Source: Artemia franciscana (lineage: Eukaryota > Arthropoda > Branchiopoda > Anostraca > Artemiidae). From it: a stretch of 64,000 bases of DNA. The notes under the pieces are model-generated. The model did not search any database and had not been told where the DNA came from. It saw only the letters and a list, made by a program, of their open reading frames with translations. The stretch lies in contig NW_027062765.1 in NCBI RefSeq assembly GCF_032884065.1, positions 1-64,000 on the forward strand, read 5' to 3'. Positions 23,485 to 35,669 of the stretch are shown in pieces. Each line of letters opens with the position of its first letter. The stretch's first letter is position 1. The position numbers and the translations under genes are program-made.

Positions 23485-25692
23485 ATTCGTAAGTTAAAAA
23501 TACCTCATTTCTTTTAATTTATCCACTAACTTCAGCATCCCTGATGGTGAAATCGGGGAAAACGACTTTATCAAGTCAATTTGTGCAGGTCCCTCACACA
23601 CTTACCAATTTTCATCATCCTAGCACGTCCAGAAGCACCAAACTTGCCAAAGCACTGGCCCCCCTAAATTCCCCAAAGAGAGCGGGTCCAGTCTGGTTAA
23701 GTCTTTATCACATCTACGACATTTGCTAATTCTATCCATCAAGTTCCATCCCGATCTATCCACTCTATGTTTTCCAAGATTTCCAGTTTCCCCTTCCAAC
23801 TGCCCCCTATATCACCACATCTGGTCGGGATTTAAAATTAGATCTCTGAGACATGAGTTCCTTCTAAATATCAAATTTAATTTTGATCTGGCCAAGCGTT
23901 TGTGAGTTAAAAATACCTTAGTCTTTCAAATTTTTCTCAATTAACACCCCCCCCCCCCTCTCAACAACCCCAAAAGAGAGTATATTCAGTCCGCTTATGT
24001 CAATCACGTATCCAGAACTTGTGCTTATTCTTCCCATCAAGTTTTATCCCAACCTCTAAACTCTAAGCGTTTCCCAAGATTTCCCATTTCCCCCTCCAAC
24101 TCCCCTCAATATCACCGGATACGGTCAGTATTTAAAATAAGAGCTCTGGGACACGAGGTTCTTCTAAATATCATATTTCAGTAAGATCCAATAAACCATT
24201 CGTGAGTTAAAAATATTTCATTTTTTTCAGTTTTTCCTCTCCATCCAGCCTCTCAGATGGTCGAATCGGGAAAACGACTGTTATCAAGGCAATCTGTATA
24301 GGTCCCTGACACGCCAACCTGTATTCAGCGTTGTAGCACGTCCAGAAGCACCGAACTCGCCAACACACTGGAAATCGCCCCAACTCCCCCATAGAGAGTG
24401 GATCAGGTCCAGTTATGTCAATCACGTATCTAGAGCTCGTACTTATACTTCCCATCAAGTTTATCCCGATCTCTCCACTCTAACGTTTTCCAAGATTTTC
24501 GGTTTCCAAGATTTCTGTTTTCCCTTCCATCCCCCTATGTCCCAAAATCCAATTCAAATTCAAAATGGAGCGTTTGAAGCATAAGATTTTTCTTCATATC
24601 AATGTATATATAAAGTTTCATCAAGACCTGATCACCCATTTGTAAGATAAAGATACCTCAATGTTCACGTTTTCCATGATTTCTGGTTTCCCCCTCTAAC
24701 TCCCACCAGTGTCACCGGATCTGGTCGGGATTTGAAATTAGAGCACTGAAGCACAAACTCCTTCTAATATTAAATTTCATCCAGATCTGATCTCTTGTTC
24801 ATAAGTTAAACATACCTGTTTTTCCAATTTTTCCAAATTAGCAGCCTTCCCCCCAACTTCCCCTAAAGAAACTGGATCCGTTTCGGTTATGTCAATCATG
24901 GATATAAGACTTGTTCTTATTTTTCCCACCAAGTTTCATCCTTATCTCTCCACTCTAAGCGTTTTTAAATAACTCTGGTCCCCCTCTAACCCCCCTAATG
25001 ACACTGGATCCGATCGGAATTTCAAATAAGCGATATGAGTTTCGAGGTCCTTCTAAATATCAAGTTTTATTAAGATCCGATGACTCCTTCGTAAGTTAAA
25101 AATACCTCCTTTTTTCTAATTTTTCAGAATTAACCCCCCCCCCCCAAACTCCCCCAAAGAGAGTGGATCCGTTCCAGTTATATCAATCACATATCTAGGA
25201 TTTGTGCTTATTTTTTCCACCAAGTTTCATCCTGATCCCTCTACTAAGCGTTTTCCAAATTTCAACCTTCCCCATCAAACTCCCCCAATCCACCGGACTC
25301 GGTTGGGATTTAAGATAAGATCTATGAGACACGAAATTCTTCTAAACATCAAATTTTATTAATATCAGATTAACCGTTCGTAAGTCAAAAATATCTTTTT
25401 TTTCGATTTTTTCTGAATTAACCGTCCCCAACTCCCAGATGGTCGAATTGGGGAACCGACTATTTCTAGATTTAACTGGTCTGATCCCTGATACGCCTGC
25501 CAAATTTAATCCTTCTGGCTTATCTGGAAGTGGCCAAACTACCAAAACCAGGAAAGACAAACAGACCGACAGACAGACCAACAGACCGACACAAATTGCG
25601 ATCGCTATATGTCACTTGGTAAATACCAAGTGCCATAAAAATGGTACAAGACCATTAACGGAGTAAATAAATTAACAAAAGGGAACAAAAAC

Positions 25693-25995
25693 TTAGGTAT
25701 ACTTGAACAGACTTTTGTGACGTCTTTGAATCTCGTCTAGACTCAAAAAGATCTGTTTGAAATATATACAATGGAAAAAAGGCTTCAGTTTTTGGATAAA
25801 CAAACCGCAAAGTCTATGATTTCGATGAAGAGTGTATCTGGGTTCGTTCTTTGAATATTTTGTCGCTAATTTCTTTTCCATTCCAATGATTAGACCAAGG
25901 GTGGTGGGGGAACTTAAACTTTGCACTTCGCCAGTGTTTTCATAAACACTTTTCAAAACTTGAGCCATTTTGAACGCAAACCCAGAGTGAAGCAT
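25693..25995 (-). pseudogene. Maverick/Polinton integrase, N-terminal fragment
   Basis: The minus strand reads KMAQVLKSVYENTGEVQSLS and later KYSKNEPRYTLHRN. The latter corresponds to the 'YTLH(K/R)' region just before the core in Polinton integrases. A frameshift follows, and the frame near 25740-25700 (IQRRHKSLFKY) fits the start of the core. The gene is then interrupted by family A element A2, and its continuation is at 21910. The assignment depends on recalled family patterns plus the clear core and chromodomain pieces beyond the insertions. Confidence 0.55.
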
Positions 25996-26356
25996 CCACT
26001 ACCCTTTTCCATACTGACAGGCGATGTGCTGATATGACGACGCCTTCGTTTGATACCTCTTAAATCATCACCCCCCCCCCCCTTGGCATGCTAGTATTTT
26101 CCAAAAATGATTAAAAAACTTCTTTTGATATTCCTCCATATTACCTTAATCGATTTAAAATGTGTTTCATCCCTGTAAAAATTTTTGGTAAGTTTCATGA
26201 CTAAAAATTTATACAAATGACTATCAATGATTTAGGTCTTTTATGATTTGCAATTAAATCTGATACCAAATAAATTAAACTATAAGTCTTCCTTGGATTA
26301 TTAACATCACTCTTTTTGTCATCAATTTTTACATGTTTACTTTCAGCGAGATAGGT

Positions 26357-26478
26357 CAAGTGTCTTTTACTTTCCTCACGACAGGAATGAAGCATTAGGT
26401 CTACAACACTTGATAAAGCTTGTCTTTTACTTTACTCCCGACAAGAATGAGACATTAGGTCTAAAACACTTTATTAAA
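26357..26478. repeat. 64-bp two-copy tandem duplication
   Basis: Copies at about 26357-26415 and 26421-26478 share 'gtcttttactttcctcacgacaggaatga' type sequence and 'cattaggtctacaacactt', with several differences. Confidence 0.8.
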
Positions 26479-26539
26479 CTTTAGACGAATCTTCTCCTTG
26501 TGTTAGTGGTGGTGGTCGTGGAGGTGAGTAGTGAGGTTA

Positions 26540-26700
26540 ATCAATGATATTTACTTTTAGCGGTCTTTCCCGGCAGAGTTCATGCTGATTGACACATCGA
26601 AGAGTATTTACAATCAAAATTAATTTTTCATCGTCCGTAATTGCCTCACTGTCAATAAATTTATCAATATTATCTCTAAAGTGCTCTTTTTGGTGAAAGA
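26540..26700 (-). pseudogene. Small Polinton-associated ORF remnant
   Basis: In one minus frame a short stretch reads HQKEHFRDNIDKFIDSEAIT and later CRERPLKVNI. The pattern (acidic helix, then a closing 'R.(R/K)PLKV') recalls a small conserved Polinton protein found near the integrase. There is no clear start. The call is based on memory of a pattern and on its place between PolB and integrase. Confidence 0.35.
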
Positions 26701-26744
26701 GCGAGTTCTATTGACGCTAGTTTGTAAGGTTTAACTATTTTCTA

Positions 26745-27048
26745 GAGAATAGTGTTTACAAGCACCGCCATTATTGGCAGTAACAATAAAAAGAATCTAC
26801 TACCCTCTTGAACAAGCCGTGTTGTTTTGAAATCTTTTCGTTTCCTTTTGCAAGCTACGGGAGGTGAAGGTGAACGACGTTGCTTTGTCCATTACTTAAC
26901 TACTACTGGTAGTTGGACATTGCTTTTAGTTAAATTTAAAAAAAGCTTAAATAAGAGACTAATGAATTCATTGTCGATGCCATGTTTGAGTATAGCCTTC
27001 CTAACAACCGGTTTTGAATTATTGAGGACGGAAAATAAGTGTCTTTAT
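26745..27048 (-). pseudogene. Small basic-hydrophobic Polinton-type protein remnant
   Basis: The minus strand reads SVLNNSKPVVRKAILKHG, then LTKSNVQLP, a stop, a basic stretch (KRKRKDFKTTRLVQEG) and a hydrophobic end (FFLLLLPIMAVLVNTIL). This order ('K..VRKAIL', 'GNVPL'-like, basic, 'QQGGFL'-like, membrane-like tail) matches a small conserved protein I recall from Maverick/Polinton elements, compared by some authors with adenoviral core proteins. At least one stop interrupts it. It lies between PolB (right) and integrase (left), all on the minus strand. Confidence 0.5.
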
Positions 27049-27245
27049 TTATGTTGTTTCTTGAGTGTTAAGATGGCAACTAATGAACTTTTTTTACTAC
27101 TCGCGGGTAGATATACGGTAATTTCACTGTCAAAAATATCCTTGACCAAAAGTAACTCCTCGGGTGGGTTTTGACCGAGATCCAATAGAATGTAACCATA
27201 GGGTTTATTTGTAGCTTCATTGTTTGACGAGAGTAGAAATTTCAA
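27045..27245 (-). pseudogene. Unassigned ORF in the Polinton region
   Basis: A 66-codon open frame on the minus strand containing NKPYGYILLDLGQNPPEELL and SEITVYLPASSKKSS. It slightly overlaps the next remnant. The composition is protein-like and it lies between PolB and the small basic-hydrophobic gene, so it is probably the end of another Polinton gene. I do not recognise the family. Confidence 0.4.
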
Positions 27246-27249
27246 TTCA

Positions 27250-28189
27250 CCGGGATGTATTTTTTTTTAAAGTTATAAGGGAACTGGAATCACGAACAAC
27301 CCTATAGATGATATAGTAAGTACAATTCAAAGCAAGTTTTCTCATACATTTACTCTGATGAAAGATATTGTGAAGAAATACGGTTACGGAAATTTTTTTA
27401 TGATGAAGTTGGACCAAGAATAACTGTGACATGTCTTGAGACCATTCTCCATGGGATACAGCTAAATAGTCAATATAATATTAAACACGTCAAGTCCCCG
27501 TATGAATTTTATGTTTAGTGGAATAGTCTTTATCTTATCAAAAGACTCTTACCACAGACTATAGTAGTAATACATATTTTTCAAATTTTCTAAAAACATT
27601 TTATCACGTTGAATTATTTTCTACAAAAGTTATGTTTTACAGAAATTGAACGTCTGCAAAGAAAATATCTGAATGGAAATTTAAAATTGAATAGTTTTAC
27701 TCGTATGGCTTTAAAAATACGACTAATCTAACCTAACCCCAATCTGTTGAATAAATAACAATAAGAAACAAAAATAAAATACAGGTTTTCTTTAATATAT
27801 AAATACACTAATCAAATTTTAAACACTATTTACATGGGACATAAAAGAACTTAGACATTTTAAAAAGCACTTGAGGCTGCCTACTCCCGGAGAGCGGGGA
27901 CAGCCACTGCGACAGTCAAGGGCCGGGTCGGAAGAAGTGGCATACGCTGCAGTGGGCGAAGGCTGGCCATGGGAGACTGGCGTACGGAATGAATGTAGAT
28001 TCTAGATATAATATTTAGCACTTTTGAAAACAACGAATATACCTTACGCAAAAAAATAAATGAAAAAACATAAAAAACCATAAGACACATTGCAAAGCTT
28101 GAGACAGAGAAAAGACACCCTCCTCCCACCAACTATTGAAGTTTCTCCAGACCGAGAGGATGTCTCTACTCTAGACATACGTCTCGATC
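27250..28189. other. Decayed stretch inside the Polinton
   Basis: I see no motif-bearing frame between the end of PolB and the next remnant. Short open frames exist but none carries recognisable domains. Confidence 0.4.
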
Positions 28190-31050
28190 TGCAGTAAGGT
28201 AGTGGCCATGTAGTAGTACTCTGACACGTCCAAAGGCATATAGACTGTCCGATATGGCTAACCTGGCATTTTTTTTCAACTCTACCAGTGTAGTTTTTAT
28301 ATTTTAGAGAGTAAATCCCCATAACTTTCACTTTTGGTATTAAATTATTTTTTACACAGTTCTATAAAAACTTCTGTACAAATTTTCCTTTACATAGTGT
28401 GAAGGCACCCCTTTGGAGACTTTTTTTGATAACCTCATTGTTCGTTTACAAAGAGTAACCTCTGAACCTGCAAGCACACAATTGGATATAAGGTCACTCC
28501 TCGTCTTTGATTTTGAAAATAGCAACTTGTCTGGGACCCGCCCCTTCACTACCTCCAGGTAAATGGACCCATCCCAGATGGTGTAGTCCAATCATGAGCT
28601 AATTTTCTCAACATCTTCCAAATCATCCAATAGATTCTTGGTTTTAACATTCAATAGGAGTGAATCAGTGTGTCCATAATGCACTTCAACTTGCCCCCTT
28701 TCCCGGCCACTGGAGCTTACAAACGTTACAATAATATTCCACATGAGGTTTTTGAAATGTCTGAAATGGCTCTGCCAGGGACATCACTTTTATTTGAAAC
28801 TATATTTCTATTTCCTTATGTAATAGAACCATGTTTAAGTCTATGATCGTTAAAGATGTCAAATTTGGATCCGCAATGATTCGGGCACATTCTTTTGGGT
28901 CTGTTATAACGTCACTGCGACTCCTATTACGCAAAAAGTCGCATATTTTACCAATAACTGAATATAGAATGAGTTTCAAGATCTCTGTTTGAACCTTCGT
29001 TTGTGCCTCAGAGCGTTTGCTGACAAAGTTGTCAGCATAACACCATAAATGTATTCATGTACGGCTTTTGATTGAATTGGAGGGCTCTATGAATCTTGGT
29101 GACCTTGGAACCATTGGCCAGCATCCACCGTAAGAGAATGGGATATGTGGACTTGATGAGTCCTTTGACCCCGGTCTGTTTCTGCACGGGAAAATACCGA
29201 GTCATAAAGTTCCACTGGTAGCTCACCATCAATTTCGAAAAATCACTATTGACTCATTCTCCTCAATAGTGAAAATTTCGGAGAAACTTGGATTACAAGG
29301 ATTGTCCAGATATTTGTAATTCCCACACGGCAAAGAGTTTTTGAGATATTGCCAACGGAAAAAAGGAGTTCATACCCAGAAAAACCGCATTCGACTTTTC
29401 ACTGGTGTGTTGTCCCGATGGATCAGCTTCCAGGATAAGATCGTCATGAAAGATATACCCTCTTCTCATGGATCTCTACAAGTAGGAGCTGATCAACATT
29501 GCTAATCAGACCTATTTCTTTTCTTCTGATTTTAAGAATTCTATCTATCACCAGATAAGGAGTTGAATAATAATAACCCAAATCCAACCCAAATTCTTGA
29601 TAGATTTTGTCCGTATTTTTACAGACAACATCCAACCACGTCAATACCTTCACTTGTCAGGTACTTTTTATAATCATCATCCCAATTTTTATAGCATCCC
29701 TTCGCCCAAAACTTTTGTAGTAAGTTCATAGCCGGCAGTGCGCATTGACAATTTTGAAGTGAATCATAAAACACTTCGATTGGCGGAAATTTTTTCTCAC
29801 GTGGCTTCAAGGTGGAATTATAGTGCCCATACGAGTATATGTCCTTACAGTTTAATAAATCATGCATTTCATCACGTAGAAAGCGCTGTTTTAGAAAAAG
29901 GAAACTATTAAAATCGTCACTTTTTGTACTTGAATCAATTGGCTTAGGGATTTGGGGGAAAAACTATAGGAATCAAGAAACAGATTTTATTCAAGTACAT
30001 ATTATTGTTTTTAACTGTTTTCCAGTTGAGTTCTAAGAGCTGCAACTTCTCAGGCGATTTGGGTATTATGTTATATAAAAAAGCCATCTACCCATGCACT
30101 GTCTACAACTTCACCTTTCTGCAAACGTGCCAACAGTGGTAAAATGAATTTCATATCTTAGTTGGAATTGCACGAGTAAACCGGTAGAAAATACTGTCGC
30201 TTGAACTTCAAATTACACCATTTATGTGCCAGGTAATACAAGTTACCCCACCCCCCCCCATGCAATAGGATTACTTAAATGATCATGGACGCGAAATGAC
30301 ATTTCTCCACAACTCAAGACAAATTTTTTAATTACTCTAAACAATTTTCACGTTGCATAAACAGCACATATCTTTATTTTCAATTTCCAACTCATCCTCT
30401 GGTGACAGAGTCATTGGTTAATTTACTTTGCAGAGTCTTGAAATTGACATACTGGCAGTTTTAATAAGTGCAACCATAGCTACACCTACACTATCTTCCA
30501 CACCCAATGTCTCAAATCCTCCACCACTCGCATGGTACAACTCGAGTTGTTTTTAGCATGCCAATAAGAGACTGCCAAGGCTTATGTTCTTTAACATGAT
30601 TCGAGTTTGATGAATCGCACAAATCCATAAGTCTATCTTCGACGTCTGAACCACTTTGTCGCTCTGCAAGAGCAAATTTTGTAAATTTTTGAAACGCAAG
30701 ATAGCATGGTCGACTGAAGACGTCTCCGCCGATTGGTAATCATGAAGCTTAAGGTGCTTCAAGTGTTTTTTTTTTAATTTTAACTCTATATGGAAACCTG
30801 ATACACATATTGGACAATAATGGCATAAAGTGTAACTTTTCCCTTGACTTAGAAGTCGAATGATGTGGACACAGAAAAAAAATCAAATTGCATCAGGTTC
30901 AATGGAAGATTGTAAAGAAGCCATACCCAGGGTTTCACCGATTCAACTGACGGAGACTACACTGAATATAAAACCCCCTTTTTAATCTTAGAGTTCTCCC
31001 TCTTTATACTTTGCATCATACTGTAACGCTGGAACACGAACTTTACATGC
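28190..31050 (-). pseudogene. Maverick/Polinton protein-primed DNA polymerase B, decayed
   Basis: Family B polymerase relic that once copied the element. Blocks in order on the minus strand: a zinc-finger-like HYCPICVSGFH (about 30800); PMTLSPEDELEIENKDMCCLC (about 30430-30360); VHDH (about 30290-30270) and AHKWCNLKFKRQYF (about 30230-30190) of the exonuclease entry; FLDSYSF (about 29965); EKKFPPIEVFYDSL (about 29790-29750); DLGYYYSTPYL (about 29580-29550); KVTKIHRALQFNQKP (about 29090-29050); motif B as KLILYSVIGK (about 28965-28935), where an Asn is expected in place of Tyr; motif C as YGHTDS (28662-28679), where the first catalytic Asp is His; SKGVPSHYVKE (about 28410); and LLHGHYL near the C-terminus (about 28205). 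Many stops and frameshifts lie between blocks. The integrase pieces farther left have the same polarity. Confidence 0.8.
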
Positions 31051-34000
31051 TTGTTCGCCCTCTCAAAACAGTCTATCCCCTTATGTGTCACAGGACATTG
31101 CCCCTTTAAACAGTTAAAGTCTACTTTAGGTAACTATGCCCCCTACCCACCCCCATTAACAGCAAATTGATCCAAATGTGTCTTAGTAGCATCCTTTTGT
31201 TGGGTTTTATGTCTTGCGATGAGGACTGAATACTTGAATCACTGAAGCTCTGAGTCGAAAGAAAAGTGTTGTATACCCTTATAAATCTCTAAATCTTTAT
31301 TATACCTAATAAAATTTTTCTTCTCCCTCCCACTTCTTGAAAGAAATTCTTTTTTAACTTTGTTTAATTTAAATCTAAATTTTCGGTAAATGAAACTACT
31401 GACCAACTCCCATTTTCACTATAACTCTGCTCCCGATTAAAAGAGCTACCCACCCAGTAAGAAAAATACCCCATTATGTAAGTCTAGTTAATGCGTCTGC
31501 ATGTTTGTTTTTAGCCAACGCAAGTACACATCGCCCGACTTTTCATTATCTTTTTTGCGATAGATGCTTTAACACTGGCCCAACCCCTCACCTCCCAAAT
31601 CTGTTGTTTAATGAAGGCCCGAACCTTGCCTAAAATGGGTGTATTATGTCTCCTGCATCCTTGATAATGCTACCACTTATAAGGGAGCTGATGGGGTATT
31701 TGAATTTAGCCCTAAAAGCATAAATTTTGCCCTAAGCAGAATGGGCTAAATAGAACTCTGGTAATATAGGGGTCGAACCACTTCCAATTTTTCCTACTTT
31801 CTCTGCTGCCACTTTTGACGGTCACTGTGAGTGATGTTGGTATGGTTGCTCTTTGGTTTGTCAAGTCTTTCGATGGTGTTGGTGTTAATTCCTCTAGCAA
31901 CCGATCCAGAAAACCAACACCAAGGCCTAGGTCAGTCAAAAGCTGTCTAGATCGAAAATGGATGAACCTAGATTATTTGGGTTCACCAAGGCACTAAAAT
32001 GCCTCTCGCAATCACTTTCTTTTGGGGCCATATATGAAATGCCACAAAATGGACGTGCCTTGAGATGTTGTACGTGAGATATCTCAAAGTACGTGACTCG
32101 AGATGTTGGTTTTTGTATTTGAGCCAAGAAAAAGTAATAAGAGAAACTTAGCTCATTGAAATACTTTTGATTTCATCCTGGAAAAAAAAATCTATGTTAG
32201 GCTGAAAAAGAATACAATATTAGTCTGAGAATTTTTGACGGGACAAAGCCTCTGAAATGTTGAGGCCACACTACCACTTAAAGGAGTAATGACCACTAAT
32301 TATTCCGTACATTGACCCAAAGTGGGCGTTGGGATGAAGAGACCCCCAAAACTGCCCCCCCCCCAAAAAAAAAATGTAAAAACCAGAGAATACCACTTAC
32401 ATGGGCTAAGTTGCACCCTCTTTACACTTCAATTATTACAAAGTTCTCGCTTTAAAATAAGAGAATAAAATATATATAGAGCGGGTGTCAGTGTCCATTC
32501 GTAATGCTCAAAGGAGATCAAGGAGCATATCCTGTTATATTCTGAAAATCATAATTGGCGGCCAGAAAAAAGTGAGACTTTTTATTCCCATGAAACAGTT
32601 AAGATTTTAAGCTGAAATAAACCTATTATTAAGCTGAAAAGGAACCTATTATTCATTTAAGAACTAGGATCCTCAAATCCCCCTTCTTAGAGGCAGGGAC
32701 CCCTTTCAACGGTAATGCACTACTAAAATATTGTTCATATACTTAGGATAGTCTTGGACCATCAATATTCTAATAGTCTGAAAAATTTCCCTCGCATAAA
32801 AATTCAGCTATCGTTAAAGAATGGTGAAAAGACCACTTCCTTTAGGATCTTGAGACCCCCTCATAGCCCCTCAAAAACTATCAAGAGGGACCCTGTTATT
32901 TTTTCCATTATTAGTCAAAAGAGAAACCAATTTTCTTAGGATGGGGCAAAGTCCTCGTCCCCTCTCAGAGGTATCGGACATGGTCCCTGACATTATAGTT
33001 ATTTTTCCATGCCAAAAAGCTTAAGTTTTTTACCGCTAAAACATTAAGATTTTCGAGAAATATCTATGATTGGCACTTACACTAGGGATGGCAGCTCTAT
33101 CTTGGTTGCAGTGTGCAGAGGGTCTTACATTCCTATTTTGCATGAAAGTTGAAGGGGCAGCATTCTTCCCGTTTTTCTGAGGGATAGCGGAAGGGTTGGC
33201 AATTTTATCATGCATATGGGCAGCATTCTCGCCACTTTGCTTAATCCTTGACTATTTTGTAGGAGGAAGACATTGGTCTGAATTGATAACGACGGTATAT
33301 AAGCTGTTTGACAAAAACGGGTTGATTGTTTCGTGGATTGTCGTTTACGGGGAAGGTTCCTCTAGTAAGTTTAGAAACCACCCGATTCTTTAGGTTTGGA
33401 TAGTACTTTAGGTTCAGATAGTACTCTCAGCGTGTGTTCCTTGGGAAGAGCCTCCAACAGGTTGACTCTAGTTCGGCATTGTAGACTGACATGCATGAGA
33501 GGTGTAGCATAAGTGGGAGATGGTAAGGATGGCAATGAAGGGGGGAAAATTCGCCATGACTTGATGACCACTTAATTGGACTATCTGTCTTAGCTTTTTC
33601 TGCAATTAGCCTTGACTTGCCCACAACTATTCCATTTTTAATTCAAAATTCCTATTTTGCATGAAAGTTGAAGGGGCAGTATTCTCCCCGCTTTTCAGAG
33701 GGACCACGGAAGGGCCGGCAATTTCATCATGCATAGTGGCAGCATTCTCGCCGCCTTGCATAATCCTCGACTTCTTTGTAGGAGGAAGACATTGGTTTGA
33801 ATTTTCCTTAGATAGAAATGAAATTTTAGTTTTTAATGAGGTAAATTGGTTAAAAACCATAATTTCCCGTTAAATTCGCTTCTAGTAGCCCATTTATCGA
33901 AGCATCTCAAAATTCGTAGAAAAAATGTTTTTGTTTTTCCCAAATAGCTTGAACCCAGTTTAATCAATTCCACAGTTAAATTTAACTCATTGCTATTGTA

Positions 34001-35300
34001 CCCCACCACTGCTATATTAATGTTGGAAACCTTCCCCCTCCCCAACTGGAATTGTTAGCTTTTGAAGTAATCTTAATGGTTAGCAAGGATGAACATGAAA
34101 ATCATGAAAGAAAAAAAAAATTCAAAGAAAAGAAAACAAAAATTTCAACTATTGTTTAAAAAATTTGCAATTATTCTGCTTCCAGAAAATTTTAGTGAGG
34201 CTAAAAGTGCCTCAATTCCTGGGTAAGAGTTCGAAATCAAGACCACATTGCGGCAATCAATTGACATTCAGAGTTTCGTTTGGACCCAAGTACAGAGATT
34301 CACACTTAATTCCTGAAAGGGTGATAAAACCGACCTACTAGGTGCTTCAATATACCCTCCTTGGACATAGTTTAGTATAAAGACCTGTTTCCAAAAGTCT
34401 CATTTCCTAAGCCTAACTTCTTTTCAAGATGGTAAAAAAAGTAGCTAAATTTGAGACATTTTAGCTGATTTAACATTTTTTGGCATTTGTTTATAAGAAG
34501 CCACTTTTTATGAGAAATTGGCATACAAAACAGACCAATCAAGACGAAAAAGCCAGAAATAAACAAACTTTTAGTCTCTAGCCAAGGGTTACATCTAACC
34601 TTATAAGGGGAAGGGGCCTCATATAATAATTCATTATTATAGTCAGAAATACACATGTCCAATTCTCCACATGGAGTCCTAACAAAACTTTAATCTATTT
34701 AAACAACATCTCTTAATTTTAGTGAAAATAAATACACTTTTTCCTTTGAAAAGTTGTTCCTTTTTCATAATTACTTTTCAGATGGAGTTTAGCAAACAAT
34801 GAAGATGTTAACCAACAAAATGCATCATGTTAATGCTCATGGAAAATAACCTTTTACTTCCTGTGCGTGATAATTAAGCTTGAAGCAAATATACCTGCTT
34901 ATGGAACTGTTTAACCCAGGTTGCATTGCGCTATTCATGATGATTAAGAGTTGGCGTAAAGAGGGGGACACGTGGTTACCCATATATAAAGCTGTCAGAA
35001 TATGTGACGAGCAATGGAAAAAAGCGATTTAATATGGGACATAAATTTCGTGATAAAAATAAAATGTATTTATCAATGATGGAGGTATGCACTGGTTGGG
35101 GAGGAGTGTCTTAGTTGGTAGTCCGATATAGAGACTTATACTGACTCAAATTTGAGCATTATTTCGGCTTTTTGTGGGTGAGGAGGTATCCTTTATATAC
35201 ATAGAGACTTACCCGCGTTGAGATAGAAATCCAGATTTTCTTAAAATTTCTTAAGGTATCCATTTTATAAAATCGAGTTGTCCCCGAGAAAAATAGAAAA
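31051..35300. other. Unassigned 4.2-kb stretch, possibly further Polinton DNA
   Basis: No domain is recognisable. Minus-strand open frames at 32127-31936 and 31939-31712, and one at 33860-33627 with a nuclear-signal-like PPTKKSRI, could be eroded genes upstream of PolB. They could equally be chance. Direct repeats at 33130-33282 and 33651-33805 are listed separately. Confidence 0.4.
33130..33805. repeat. Diverged direct repeat pair, ~155 bp each
   Basis: Copies at about 33130-33282 and 33651-33805 share 'ttcctattttgcatgaaagt', 'gcagcattctcgcc' and 'gtaggaggaagacattggt'. In the second copy the minus strand reads CLPPTKKSRIMQGGENAATM. The first copy preserves part of the same peptide, so the duplicated DNA may once have been coding. 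Confidence 0.85.
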
Positions 35301-35309
35301 TTACCCGTT

Positions 35310-35512
35310 CCTGCTATAAGAATAACAAGCTTTTATTCCTAGAAAATCAATAGATGATCACGTGACGCTTCTGTTCCTAGAAATAGCAGGAAAGTTCTTT
35401 ATTTGTCCACTTGAAAGAATAGCAAGTCTTTGTTTCTAGAAAATCAATAGAAGATCAGGGGACCTTTTTTTTTCCTGGAAAGAGCGGGAAAAATCCTTTG
35501 TTTGTCAAGAAC
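35310..35512. repeat. ~100-bp two-copy tandem repeat
   Basis: Two imperfect units share 'agaataacaagcttttattc/agaatagcaagtctttgttt', 'ctagaaaatcaatagaagat' and 'agcaggaaagttctttattt'. They lie just before the B2 element. Confidence 0.75.
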
Positions 35513-35669
35513 AAAAGGCTCTGTGTGTGTTAAGCAGGAAAATATTGGGCTATTGTCAATGTGGACCATGTCCTTACTTGGGAAGGACCCTGAATGTTTT
35601 TTCCGGCCCTCGTGGGGTTTTTAATCTGTAGGAGAAAAAAAAAATCCCTATTACTTAATAAGCACCTGT

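Larger units (their letters stand above)
21975..25640 (+). mobile_element. Family A element A2 (compound), inserted in the Polinton integrase
   Basis: A degenerate 5' end ('aacaagagccaagagc') and a perfect hairpin GAGCTCAT-ATGGC-ATGAGCTC (22014-22034) are followed by ~287-bp array units. A degraded inner terminus with the (GACC/GACA)n block and 'tatatgtcacttggtt' occurs at about 23255-23320. The array then resumes at 23491 and ends in a second terminus with a perfect hairpin at 25613-25632 (stem CACTTGGT/ACCAAGTG, loop AAAT) followed by 'ccataaaaa'. It therefore looks like two elements in tandem, the second lacking a 5' end. A SINE sits at 22176-22489 and its duplicated 3' half at 23323-23484. 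Confidence 0.75.
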
